Of a stretch of DNA of 7,500 nucleotides, positions 1 through 7,500 are shown piece after piece. A program made the position numbers and the translations under genes. The stretch's first letter is position 1. Every line of letters begins with the position of its first letter. Source of the DNA: Neobacillus sp. YX16 (GTDB taxonomy: Bacteria; Bacillota; Bacilli; Bacillales; Cytobacillaceae); NCBI RefSeq assembly GCF_030123505.1, contig NZ_CP126115.1, forward strand, positions 1 through 7,500, in the 5' to 3' direction. The notes below the pieces were generated by a model, which was not told the origin of the DNA, did no database searches, and saw nothing but the letters and a program-made list of their open reading frames with translations.

Positions 1-1347
1 TTGGAGAATATTGCGGATCTTTGGAATGCTGCTCTAGCCAATATTGAGAAAAAGATTAGCAAACCTAGTTATGACACCTGGCTGAAGTCCACAAAGGCCC
101 ATTCCCTTCAAGGCGATCTACTTGTGATCACTGCTCCAAATGAATTTGCACGTGATTGGCTCGAGGAGCGTTATTCCCAGTTAATTGCTGGTATTCTGTA
201 CGAGATTACTGGCGAAGAGCTATCTGTTAAGTTCATTATTCCGCAAAATCAAAAAGAGGAAGACCCAGACTTGTTATTGCCAGCTAAAAAGGCAAAAAGA
301 GAGGAAGATCAACATGATTTTCCTCAAAATATATTAAATCCTAAATACTTGTTTGATACGTTTGTCATTGGTTCTGGCAACAGGTTTGCTCACGCTGCAT
401 CCCTTGCTGTAGCTGAAGCACCAGCAAAAGCGTATAATCCCTTATTCATTTATGGGGGCGTTGGATTAGGAAAAACACACTTAATGCATGCGATTGGCCA
501 TTATGTTTTAGAGCATAAACCAAACGCTAAAGTGGTTTATTTATCTTCAGAAAAATTCACGAATGAATTTATTAATTCAATTCGTGATAATAAGGCAGTA
601 GAATTCCGCAATAAATATCGAAATGTGGATGTGCTTTTAATTGATGATATTCAATTTTTAGCAGGAAAAGAATCAACACAAGAGGAATTTTTCCATACTT
701 TTAATACACTTCATGAAGAAAGCAAGCAAATAGTCATCTCAAGTGATCGTCCGCCAAGGGAAATCCCGACACTAGAGGATCGCCTTCGGTCACGCTTTGA
801 ATGGGGATTAATTACGGATATTACTCCACCAGATTTAGAAACAAGAATTGCCATCCTCAGAAAAAAGGCGAAGGCAGAAGGCTTAGACATTCCAAACGAA
901 GTTATGCTCTATATAGCAAATCAAATCGATACAAATATCAGAGAGCTAGAGGGCGCATTAATCCGTGTAGTTGCGTATTCTTCCTTAATCAATAAAGATA
1001 TTAATGCAGATTTAGCCTCCGAGGCTTTAAAAGATATCATTCCAAGCTCAAAGCCAAGGGTAATCACCATTCATGAAATCCAAAGAACAGTCGGTGAACA
1101 CTACAGTGTTAAGCTTGAAGATTTTAAAGCTAAAAAACGGACAAAATCTGTAGCTTTTCCTAGACAAATTGCTATGTATTTATCACGAGAATTAACCGAT
1201 TATTCTCTGCCAAAGATAGGCGAAGAGTTTGGAGGACGTGATCATACTACTGTCATCCATGCTCATGAAAAGATATCCAGGCTATTGCAATCTGACCTTC
1301 AGCTGCAAAAGCAGATGAAAGAATTAAATGAACTGTTGAAAGTTTAA
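1..1347 (+). CDS. dnaA: Chromosomal replication initiator protein DnaA
   Basis: DnaA is the AAA+ ATPase that binds DnaA boxes at oriC, forms an ATP-dependent filament, opens the duplex and recruits the helicase; it also acts as a transcription factor, often on its own gene. The 448-residue product is within two residues of B. subtilis DnaA as I recall it. Visible parts in order: N-terminal domain I (about 1-82), a short charged variable linker (about 83-108), the AAA+ core with Walker A GGVGLGKT (152-159), Walker B LLIDDIQ (212-218), sensor 1 around VISSDR (245-250), an Arg-finger region RLRSRF (261-266) and sensor 2 NIRELEG (312-318), then the domain IV DNA-binding signature [11 protein letters not shown] (411-421). 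Translation starts at TTG, chosen because MENIADLW matches the family N-terminus; its ribosome binding site lies off the window. The stop is a tandem TAA-TGA. Nothing is missing or broken. Near certain. Confidence 0.98.
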   Translation: MENIADLWNAALANIEKKISKPSYDTWLKSTKAHSLQGDLLVITAPNEFARDWLEERYSQLIAGILYEITGEELSVKFIIPQNQKEEDPDLLLPAKKAKREEDQHDFPQNILNPKYLFDTFVIGSGNRFAHAASLAVAEAPAKAYNPLFIYGGVGLGKTHLMHAIGHYVLEHKPNAKVVYLSSEKFTNEFINSIRDNKAVEFRNKYRNVDVLLIDDIQFLAGKESTQEEFFHTFNTLHEESKQIVISSDRPPREIPTLEDRLRSRFEWGLITDITPPDLETRIAILRKKAKAEGLDIPNEVMLYIANQIDTNIRELEGALIRVVAYSSLINKDINADLASEALKDIIPSSKPRVITIHEIQRTVGEHYSVKLEDFKAKKRTKSVAFPRQIAMYLSRELTDYSLPKIGEEFGGRDHTTVIHAHEKISRLLQSDLQLQKQMKELNELLKV

Positions 1348-1353
1348 TGAAAT

Positions 1354-1362
1354 TGTGAATAA
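1354..1362 (-). promoter_or_regulatory. DnaA box, one mismatch
   Basis: The minus strand reads TTATTCACA, which fits the relaxed DnaA box TTATNCACA and differs from the strict TTATCCACA at one position. It begins seven bases after the dnaA stop and points towards dnaA, opposite to the perfect box at 1429. Confidence 0.7.
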
Positions 1363-1377
1363 CTTGTCCTAGTTTAC

Positions 1378-1409
1378 ACACAGTCTGTCCACATGTTGAT
1401 AGACTGTGT
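1378..1409. repeat. Perfect 9-bp inverted repeat in oriC
   Basis: ACACAGTCT at 1378-1386 and AGACTGTGT at 1401-1409 are exact reverse complements, separated by a 14-base loop. The loop starts with GTCCACATG and includes most of a DnaA-box-like site. No T-run follows the right arm (the next bases are TTCCATTGC), so it does not look like a standard intrinsic terminator for dnaA. It could be an RNA hairpin in the dnaA-dnaN transcript, an extruded DNA hairpin, or a palindromic protein site; the sequence does not decide. Confidence 0.75.
1385..1393 (+). promoter_or_regulatory. DnaA-box-like site, two mismatches
   Basis: CTGTCCACA matches seven of nine bases of TTATCCACA, with the whole TCCACA half intact. 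It has the same orientation as the perfect box at 1429 and lies mostly in the loop of the surrounding inverted repeat. It is probably a weak box at best. Confidence 0.4.
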
Positions 1410-1428
1410 TTCCATTGCAAAAAGCGAG

Positions 1429-1437
1429 TTATCCACA
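1429..1437 (+). promoter_or_regulatory. Perfect DnaA box
   Basis: TTATCCACA is an exact match to the DnaA box consensus and the only one I found in the window. It sits 12 bases before the first DnaA-trio and points towards dnaN, the position and orientation from which DnaA is thought to load onto the trios. It is the likely anchor of the unwinding complex. Confidence 0.92.
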
Positions 1438-1449
1438 TACTAACAGGCC

Positions 1450-1467
1450 CTACTAGTACTTCTACTA
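1450..1467 (+). promoter_or_regulatory. DnaA-trio array (six triplets)
   Basis: The plus strand reads CTA CTA GTA CTT CTA CTA, giving 3'-GAT-like triplets on the complementary strand. DnaA-trios (consensus 3'-GAT-5') are the single-strand binding element by which the DnaA filament stretches and opens the origin. Four of the six match exactly; the third and fourth each differ at one base. The array begins at the end of a GC patch (GGCCC at 1446-1450) and runs straight into T-rich DNA, as in B. subtilis. Confidence 0.85.
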
Positions 1468-1540
1468 TTTTTTCTTTTAAAAAACTTATTATTATATGTT
1501 ACAGAAAATCGATTTATTCGTACTTAAAAATTAAAAATTG
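1468..1540. other. AT-rich DNA unwinding element
   Basis: By hand count this 73-base tract has 11 G or C (about 15 percent), well below its flanks. It follows the DnaA-trios directly and is therefore the probable site of first strand opening and helicase loading. It may also contain dnaN promoter elements, but nothing there can be told apart from general AT-richness. Confidence 0.75.
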
Positions 1541-1542
1541 CT

Positions 1543-1548
1543 GGGAGG
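1543..1548 (+). promoter_or_regulatory. Ribosome binding site of dnaN
   Basis: GGGAGG lies eight bases before the dnaN ATG. It is a strong Bacillus Shine-Dalgarno site and fixes the start codon. Confidence 0.88.
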
Positions 1549-1556
1549 ATTTTGAT

Positions 1557-2693
1557 ATGAGATTTATCATCCAAAGGGACCGTCTTGTTCAAAGTGTCCA
1601 AGATGTAATGAAGGCTGTTACATCAAGAACAACAATTCCAATTCTGACAGGAATTAAAATTACAGCTAGCAGCGAAGGAGTCACCCTAACAGGAAGTGAT
1701 TCAGATATTTCAATTGAGTCATTTATTCCAAATGAGGAATCTGGAAACGAAATCGTTGAGATTAAACAAAGTGGTTCCATTGTCCTTCAAGCAAAATTCT
1801 TTAGTGAGATTGTGAAGAAATTACCGACTGATAGTGTTGAAATTGAAGTACTTGGGTCATTACAGACTGTTATTCGTTCTGGTAAATCAGAATTTAACTT
1901 GAACGGGCTTGATGCAGAGGAATATCCGCACCTGCCGCAAATTGAAGAAAATAATAAATTTCATATTCCAACTGATTTGTTAAAAATGATGATTCGTCAA
2001 ACCTTTTTCGCAGTGTCCACCTCAGAAACACGTCCCATCTTGACAGGTGTAAACTGGAAGATTGAAAATGGCGAATTAAACTGTATTGCAACAGATAGCC
2101 ACCGCCTGGCTTTAAGAAAAGCAAAGGTTGAAACGGAAAATAATGAAAGCTACAATGTCGTGATTCCGGGGAAGAGTTTGAATGAATTGAGTAAAATCAT
2201 TGATGACTCGAACGAACTAATTGATATCGTAATAACCGAAAATCAAATATTGTTTAAAGCGAAGCATCTGTTATTTTTCTCAAGGCTGCTTGAAGGGAAT
2301 TATCCTGATACTTCTAGACTGATTCCAAATGAAAGTAAAACAGAAATCATTGTTAATACTAAGGAATTCCTTCATGCTATCGATCGTGCTTCCCTATTAG
2401 CGCGTGAAGGTAGAAACAATGTAGTCAAACTTTCAACAATTGATAGCGGTGTAATTGAAATTTCTTCTAACACACCTGAAGTAGGTAAAGTTGTCGAGGA
2501 AATACAAAGTCAATCAATTGATGGAGAAGAATTAAAGATATCCTTTAGTGCTAAATATATGATGGATGCCTTAAAGGCACTAGAAGGTACAGATATAAGA
2601 GTGAGTTTTACTGGTGCAATGCGGCCATTTGTTATTAAACCGTTACATGATGAGACAACACTACAGTTGATTTTGCCAGTTAGAACTTACTAG
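1557..2693 (+). CDS. dnaN: DNA polymerase III beta subunit (sliding clamp)
   Basis: DnaN forms a ring-shaped dimer around DNA that tethers replicative polymerase to the template and serves as a docking platform for repair and replication-control proteins. The 378-residue length equals that of B. subtilis DnaN. The usual three clamp-fold domains fall roughly at 1-125, 126-250 and 251-378. Recognisable family stretches include SSRTT-like TSRTTIPILTG near the N-terminus, NLNGLDAEEYPHLP, STSETRPILTGVNW, TDSHRLALRKA, LEGNYPDTSRLIP and the C-terminal LPVRTY, which helps form the hydrophobic pocket that binds clamp-binding motifs of partners. The start is ATG with a strong ribosome binding site. It lies downstream of dnaA across the origin and upstream of an intrinsic terminator, suggesting a dnaA-dnaN transcription unit. 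Nothing is unusual in the protein. Confidence 0.98.
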   Translation: MRFIIQRDRLVQSVQDVMKAVTSRTTIPILTGIKITASSEGVTLTGSDSDISIESFIPNEESGNEIVEIKQSGSIVLQAKFFSEIVKKLPTDSVEIEVLGSLQTVIRSGKSEFNLNGLDAEEYPHLPQIEENNKFHIPTDLLKMMIRQTFFAVSTSETRPILTGVNWKIENGELNCIATDSHRLALRKAKVETENNESYNVVIPGKSLNELSKIIDDSNELIDIVITENQILFKAKHLLFFSRLLEGNYPDTSRLIPNESKTEIIVNTKEFLHAIDRASLLAREGRNNVVKLSTIDSGVIEISSNTPEVGKVVEEIQSQSIDGEELKISFSAKYMMDALKALEGTDIRVSFTGAMRPFVIKPLHDETTLQLILPVRTY

Positions 2694-2709
2694 GATAAAT
2701 TTTACAAAT

Positions 2710-2751
2710 AGTCACCATGATTTTGGTGACTTTCTTTATTTATCTTTTTTT
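2710..2751 (+). terminator. Intrinsic terminator after dnaN
   Basis: AGTCACCA (2710-2717) pairs perfectly with TGGTGACT (2724-2731) around a six-base loop. A long T-rich tail follows, interrupted by a few other bases and ending in seven consecutive Ts (2745-2751). It begins 16 bases after the dnaN stop and probably ends the dnaA-dnaN transcript. The stem is short, so some read-through into yaaA is possible. Confidence 0.85.
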
Positions 2752-2796
2752 AGTAAAATAAAGTATTGAGACCATTTTAGAAATGAGTGATTAACA

Positions 2797-3012
2797 TTGC
2801 CCGAAGAAATAAAGCTAAATACAGAGTTTATTACGTTAGGACAATTTCTTAAATTAGCTGAAGTCATCCAATCTGGTGGTATGGCAAAATGGTTTTTAGG
2901 TGAAAACGATATTTTTATTAATGGAGAACAAGATCAAAGAAGAGGTAGAAAGCTTCGAGTAGGAGATAAAGTGAGAATTCCTGGTCACGGAGAATTTTTG
3001 ATAACCGAGTAA
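2797..3012 (+). CDS. yaaA: S4 domain-containing protein YaaA
   Basis: This is a 71-residue S4-type RNA-binding protein, the same length as B. subtilis YaaA, which has been linked to ribosome assembly; its RNA target is not visible from sequence. The S4-like core covers about residues 14-60, with [21 protein letters not shown], then INGE and [12 protein letters not shown], a basic surface typical of S4 domains. The start is TTG: an in-frame TGA lies nine bases upstream and the next in-frame ATG (2881) would cut away half of the conserved domain. The Shine-Dalgarno match is modest (GAGTGA at 2785-2790, six bases before the start). It is the first gene after the dnaN terminator and 20 bases before recF, so it probably heads the recF-remB-gyrB unit. 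Its promoter should lie in 2732-2785, where only a -10-like TAAAAT (2754-2759) without a clear -35 is seen. Confidence 0.93.
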   Translation: MPEEIKLNTEFITLGQFLKLAEVIQSGGMAKWFLGENDIFINGEQDQRRGRKLRVGDKVRIPGHGEFLITE

Positions 3013-3032
3013 CTAAAGGTTGTGTCGTTTTC

Positions 3033-4151
3033 ATGTATATTGAACAATTAGCGCTAAGAAATTATCGGAATTATGAGAGCCTATCAGTTGAATTTGAAAA
3101 TAAAGTAAATGTGATCCTTGGGGAAAATGCTCAGGGTAAAACAAATGTGATGGAATCTATCTATGTTTTAGCAATGGCTAAATCCCACCGGACATCAAAT
3201 GATAAAGATCTTATTCGCTGGGATCAGGAGTATGCTAAAATAGAGGGTAGGGTCCAAAAACAATACAGTTCTTTGCCTTTGCAATTAATTATTTCTAAAA
3301 AAGGCAAAAAAGCTAGATGCAATCATATGGAACAGCGGAAATTAAGTCAATATGTCGGGAACATGAATGTAGTCATGTTTGCACCGGAAGATTTAAATTT
3401 AGTTAAAGGCAGCCCTCAAATAAGAAGGCGGTTTATTGATATGGAAATTGGGCAGGTTTCGCCCATTTATTTACATGATATGAGTCAGTACCAAAAAATA
3501 CTTCAGCAACGTAATCATTTTTTGAAGATGCTGCAAATAAAAAAGCAGACAGACCAAACCATGCTCGAAATTCTTACGGAGCAGTTTATTGATATGGCTG
3601 TGAGAATTGTACTAAAAAGATTTGAATTTCTTCATTTGCTTGAAAATTGGGCTAAACCTATTCATAAAGGCATTTCTCGAGGACTCGAATCATTGGAAAT
3701 TGTCTATAAACCATCAGTGGATGTATTAGAAGACCAAGATTTGTCGAAAATGAAAGCATGCTTCGAGGAAAAATTCAGCAAAGTCAGAACAAGGGAAATA
3801 GAACGAGGAACAACCCTATTTGGACCTCATCGTGATGATTTGTTGTTTTTTGTCAATGAGAGAGATGTCTCAACGTTTGGCTCACAGGGCCAGCAAAGAA
3901 CAACCGCGCTTTCTGTTAAACTTGCCGAAATTGAGTTAATTCATTCAGAAATTCGCGAATATCCAATCTTACTCCTAGATGATGTCTTATCTGAATTAGA
4001 TGACTATCGTCAGTCACACTTGCTTAATACCATACAAGGGAAAGTCCAAACATTTGTAACAACAACTAGCGTTGACGGCATCCATCATCAAACATTAAAA
4101 GAGGCTTCGACTTTTGAAGTAGAGTCTGGTTTTATCAATAAAGTTAATTGA
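3033..4151 (+). CDS. recF: DNA replication and repair protein RecF
   Basis: RecF is an SMC/ABC-type ATPase that, with RecO and RecR, helps load RecA on gapped single-stranded DNA at stalled or damaged forks. The 372-residue product is about the usual length. Visible motifs are Walker A GENAQGKT (30-37), the ABC signature GSQGQQR (283-289) and Walker B ILLLDD (312-317) followed by the D-loop LSELDD; all key residues are intact. Other conserved blocks are [20 protein letters not shown] sequence near 48-64, [12 protein letters not shown] and GPHRDD. The ATG is chosen because [14 protein letters not shown] matches the family N-terminus. Its Shine-Dalgarno is poor: only AAAGG (3015-3019), 13 bases from the start, suggesting low expression or coupling to yaaA 20 bases upstream. 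The stop codon overlaps the remB ribosome binding site. Confidence 0.97.
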   Translation: MYIEQLALRNYRNYESLSVEFENKVNVILGENAQGKTNVMESIYVLAMAKSHRTSNDKDLIRWDQEYAKIEGRVQKQYSSLPLQLIISKKGKKARCNHMEQRKLSQYVGNMNVVMFAPEDLNLVKGSPQIRRRFIDMEIGQVSPIYLHDMSQYQKILQQRNHFLKMLQIKKQTDQTMLEILTEQFIDMAVRIVLKRFEFLHLLENWAKPIHKGISRGLESLEIVYKPSVDVLEDQDLSKMKACFEEKFSKVRTREIERGTTLFGPHRDDLLFFVNERDVSTFGSQGQQRTTALSVKLAEIELIHSEIREYPILLLDDVLSELDDYRQSHLLNTIQGKVQTFVTTTSVDGIHHQTLKEASTFEVESGFINKVN

Positions 4152-4156
4152 GGTGG
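4150..4156 (+). promoter_or_regulatory. Ribosome binding site of remB, overlapping the recF stop
   Basis: GAGGTGG includes the last two bases of the recF TGA stop (4149-4151) and precedes the remB GTG by four bases. GAGGTG matches the Bacillus anti-Shine-Dalgarno well. The overlap suggests that ribosomes finishing recF help start remB, and it supports GTG as the start codon. Confidence 0.8.
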
Positions 4157-4160
4157 AAGT

Positions 4161-4409
4161 GTGTATATACATGTTGGGGAAGATTTAAATATCAGGGCGA
4201 AGGATATTATCGCCATTCTTGATAAAGGGTGCGTGAATTCATCAAATTTACTTGAGGAATTCTTAAAACAGCATAAGGAAAAGCTCGTTAACCTTTCAAA
4301 AAACCCCTTTAAATCGGTCGTAATTACATATGACAAGGTTTATTTATCCCCTATTTCTTCCGGAACATTAAAAAAACGTTCAAATCAAAAGGAAATGCAG
4401 GAATATTGA
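4161..4409 (+). CDS. remB: Extracellular matrix regulator RemB (YaaB), DUF370 family
   Basis: This 82-residue protein belongs to the small DUF370/RemA-like family. In B. subtilis, RemB (YaaB) is named as a regulator of biofilm matrix genes; its paralogue RemA, encoded elsewhere, is the better characterised DNA-binding protein. Assignment rests on length, position between recF and gyrB, and the family pattern: MYIHVGEDL at the N-terminus, a central EEFLK segment, and SVVIT-K-YLSPISSGTLKKR near the C-terminus (about 52-73). There are no membrane segments or signal peptide. The start is GTG at 4161, backed by a good ribosome binding site overlapping the recF stop and by the MYIH start expected for the family. 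It begins nine bases after recF and ends 64 bases before gyrB. Identity is secure; the function in this organism is inferred from the orthologue. Confidence 0.92.
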   Translation: MYIHVGEDLNIRAKDIIAILDKGCVNSSNLLEEFLKQHKEKLVNLSKNPFKSVVITYDKVYLSPISSGTLKKRSNQKEMQEY

Positions 4410-4455
4410 AATTATTATTTTTCATTTTAGGTGAATAGAGTATTTTTTTGAATGA

Positions 4456-6402
<1,947 letters not shown>

Positions 6403-6421
6403 AGAAAAGCGTATATAGAAA

Positions 6422-6454
6422 AGGATAGAGGGGTGACCACTATCCTCCTTTTTT
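6422..6454 (+). terminator. Intrinsic terminator between gyrB and gyrA
   Basis: AGGATAG (6422-6428) pairs with CTATCCT (6440-6446). The helix can extend past an A-A mismatch by two G-C pairs (6430-6431 with 6437-6438) around a five-base loop. After two Cs comes a run of six Ts (6449-6454), and an A-tract lies upstream. It starts about 20 bases after the gyrB stop, which suggests that gyrB and gyrA are at least partly separate transcription units. Confidence 0.82.
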
Positions 6455-6505
6455 CGTTTATCTAGGAACTACGATGACTATTAAAAGGCAAGATGTCACC
6501 AAAAT

Positions 6506-6512
6506 AGGAGGT
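6506..6512 (+). promoter_or_regulatory. Ribosome binding site of gyrA
   Basis: AGGAGGT lies six bases before the gyrA ATG. It is a near-perfect Bacillus Shine-Dalgarno site and the strongest in the window, consistent with high expression of gyrase A. Confidence 0.9.
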
Positions 6513-6518
6513 ACTACA

Positions 6519-7500
6519 ATGGCAGAAACACCAAATTCTCAAATAAAAGATATTAATATCAGTCATGAAATGAAAACATCATTTCTAGACTATGCAATGA
6601 GTGTTATTGTTTCTCGTGCCCTTCCAGATGTTCGAGATGGTTTAAAGCCAGTTCATCGCCGTATTTTATACGCAATGCATGACCTGGGAATACATGCTGA
6701 TAAACCATATAAAAAATCAGCTCGTATTGTAGGGGATGTAATCGGTAAATATCACCCCCATGGAGATTCCGCCGTTTATGAAACGATGGTACGGATGGCA
6801 CAAGATTTTAACTATCGTTATATGCTTGTGGACGGTCATGGTAACTTTGGTTCAGTGGATGGTGACTCTGCTGCAGCGATGCGTTATACAGAGTCTAGAA
6901 TGTCTAAAATTTCAATGGAATTATTAAGAGATTTAAACAAAGATACAATTGATTTTCAAGATAACTATGATGGTGAGGAAAGAGAGCCTTCTGTTTTACC
7001 AGCTAGATTCCCTAACCTATTAGTCAATGGATCTATGGGTATTGCTGTTGGTATGGCTACTAATATTCCACCACACCAGCTTGGTGAGGTTATTGACGGC
7101 GTATTAGCCATTTCCACTGATCCAGAAATATCAATTCAAGAGTTAATGGAAATCATTCCTGGTCCGGATTTTCCAACAGGAGGAATCATCATTGGCAGGA
7201 GTGGTATTCGTAAAGCATACGAAACAGGCAGAGGATCAATAACTATTCGCGGGAAAGTAGAAATTGAACAAAAATCAAATGGCAAAGAAGTTATCATTGT
7301 TAATGAGTTGCCATATCAAGTAAATAAGGCAAAATTAGTTGAAAGAATTGCGGAATTACATCGCGATAAAAAAATAGAAGGCATTACAGATTTACGGGAT
7401 GAATCCGATCGTAATGGAATGCGGATTGTTATTGAGGTTCGTAAAGATGCAAATGCGAATGTCCTCTTAAATAATCTATATAAACAAACATCTCTGCAAA
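6519..7500 (+). CDS. gyrA: DNA gyrase subunit A, N-terminal part (runs off the window)
   Basis: GyrA is the DNA-cleaving and wrapping subunit of gyrase. The open frame starts at ATG 6519 and stays open to the window edge, giving 327 full codons plus one base; the family is usually over 800 residues, so the rest of the breakage-reunion domain and the C-terminal wrapping domain lie outside. The N-terminus [18 protein letters not shown] leads into [20 protein letters not shown], a hallmark of the family. The quinolone-resistance region reads [12 protein letters not shown] with Ser84 and Glu88, the sensitive-type residues. The catalytic tyrosine is Tyr123 in AAMRYTE, preceded by Arg122. Later blocks include [21 protein letters not shown] and [11 protein letters not shown]. 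It follows gyrB by 116 bases, which hold an intrinsic terminator, and has a strong ribosome binding site. Paralogue ParC is unlikely given the linkage to gyrB beside oriC. Confidence 0.97.
   Translation, partial: MAETPNSQIKDINISHEMKTSFLDYAMSVIVSRALPDVRDGLKPVHRRILYAMHDLGIHADKPYKKSARIVGDVIGKYHPHGDSAVYETMVRMAQDFNYRYMLVDGHGNFGSVDGDSAAAMRYTESRMSKISMELLRDLNKDTIDFQDNYDGEEREPSVLPARFPNLLVNGSMGIAVGMATNIPPHQLGEVIDGVLAISTDPEISIQELMEIIPGPDFPTGGIIIGRSGIRKAYETGRGSITIRGKVEIEQKSNGKEVIIVNELPYQVNKAKLVERIAELHRDKKIEGITDLRDESDRNGMRIVIEVRKDANANVLLNNLYKQTSLQ

Larger units (their letters stand above)
1348..1556. other. oriC: oriC, dnaA-dnaN intergenic unwinding region
   Basis: This 209-base gap between dnaA and dnaN carries, left to right, a minus-strand DnaA box, an inverted repeat with a box-like site in its loop, a perfect DnaA box, a GC-rich patch, DnaA-trio triplets, an AT-rich tract and the dnaN ribosome binding site. 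The order box, GC patch, trios, AT-rich DNA is the basal unwinding system described for B. subtilis oriC. Bacillus origins are bipartite, with a second box cluster upstream of dnaA; that half is not in this window, so this is only part of the origin. No convincing promoter for dnaN stands out, and dnaN may be read mainly from dnaA. Confidence 0.9.

Noticed and set aside
616..628. DnaA-box-like TGTGGATGT inside dnaA
   Set aside because: Two mismatches to TGTGGATAA, and the bases encode conserved residues (NVDVL), which explains them.
801..995. Plus-strand 64-residue frame inside dnaA
   Set aside because: It is an out-of-frame reading of the AAA+ domain with no ribosome binding site or recognisable protein.
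1253..1438. Minus-strand open frame across the end of dnaA and oriC
   Set aside because: It overlaps the conserved dnaA C-terminus and the DnaA boxes, and the protein resembles no family. Other minus-strand frames at 1589-1780, 1894-2124, 4088-4336, 4582-4842, 5978-6175 and 6604-6801 are likewise shadows of real genes.
2731..2796. Promoter for yaaA
   Set aside because: TAAAAT at 2754-2759 resembles a -10 box but no -35 lies at a proper distance, and the region is AT-rich, so matches by chance are expected.
4419..4448. Possible terminator between remB and gyrB (TTCATT, TTA, GGTGAA, then a T-run)
   Set aside because: The stem needs two G-U pairs, has only one G-C pair and a three-base loop, and the T-run starts some bases away. 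Too weak to call.
6457..6484. Promoter for gyrA (TTTATC, 16 bases, TATTAA)
   Set aside because: The -35 matches only three of six bases and there is no extended -10. Kept only as a weak candidate in the gyrA finding.

Overview
The window is the replication-origin neighbourhood of a low-GC Gram-positive chromosome, almost certainly a member of the Bacillaceae. Gene order is dnaA, dnaN, yaaA, recF, remB (yaaB), gyrB, gyrA, all on the + strand, which is the classical Bacillus subtilis oriC layout. The proteins look near-colinear with their B. subtilis counterparts (judged from memory, not by alignment). The sequence is AT-rich with strong Shine-Dalgarno sites. I cannot fix the genus.

Layout. 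The window opens exactly on the TTG start codon of dnaA, so the dnaA promoter and any DnaA-box cluster upstream are outside. Positions 1348-1556, between dnaA and dnaN, hold the unwinding half of oriC: a DnaA box on the - strand (one base off consensus), a 9-bp inverted repeat with a DnaA-box-like site in its loop, one perfect DnaA box, a short GC cluster, six DnaA-trio triplets and an AT-rich unwinding tract leading to the dnaN ribosome binding site. dnaN ends at an intrinsic terminator. A second, tightly packed unit follows: yaaA, recF, remB and gyrB, with gaps of 20, 9 and 64 bases. Another intrinsic terminator separates gyrB from gyrA, which runs off the right edge.

Function. DnaA binds its boxes and loads onto the trios to open the origin. 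DnaN is the sliding clamp of the replisome. RecF acts on gapped DNA at damaged forks. Gyrase (GyrB and GyrA) removes the positive supercoils made by fork movement. YaaA is a small S4 RNA-binding protein and RemB a small DUF370 protein; both are regular passengers of this locus in Bacillaceae.

This is a conserved core region. I found no mobile element, CRISPR array, RNA gene or accessory system. The points worth a second look are the fine structure of the origin (an apparently degraded trio-proximal DnaA box, a hairpin spanning a box-like site), three non-ATG starts out of seven genes, and the terminator ahead of gyrA.
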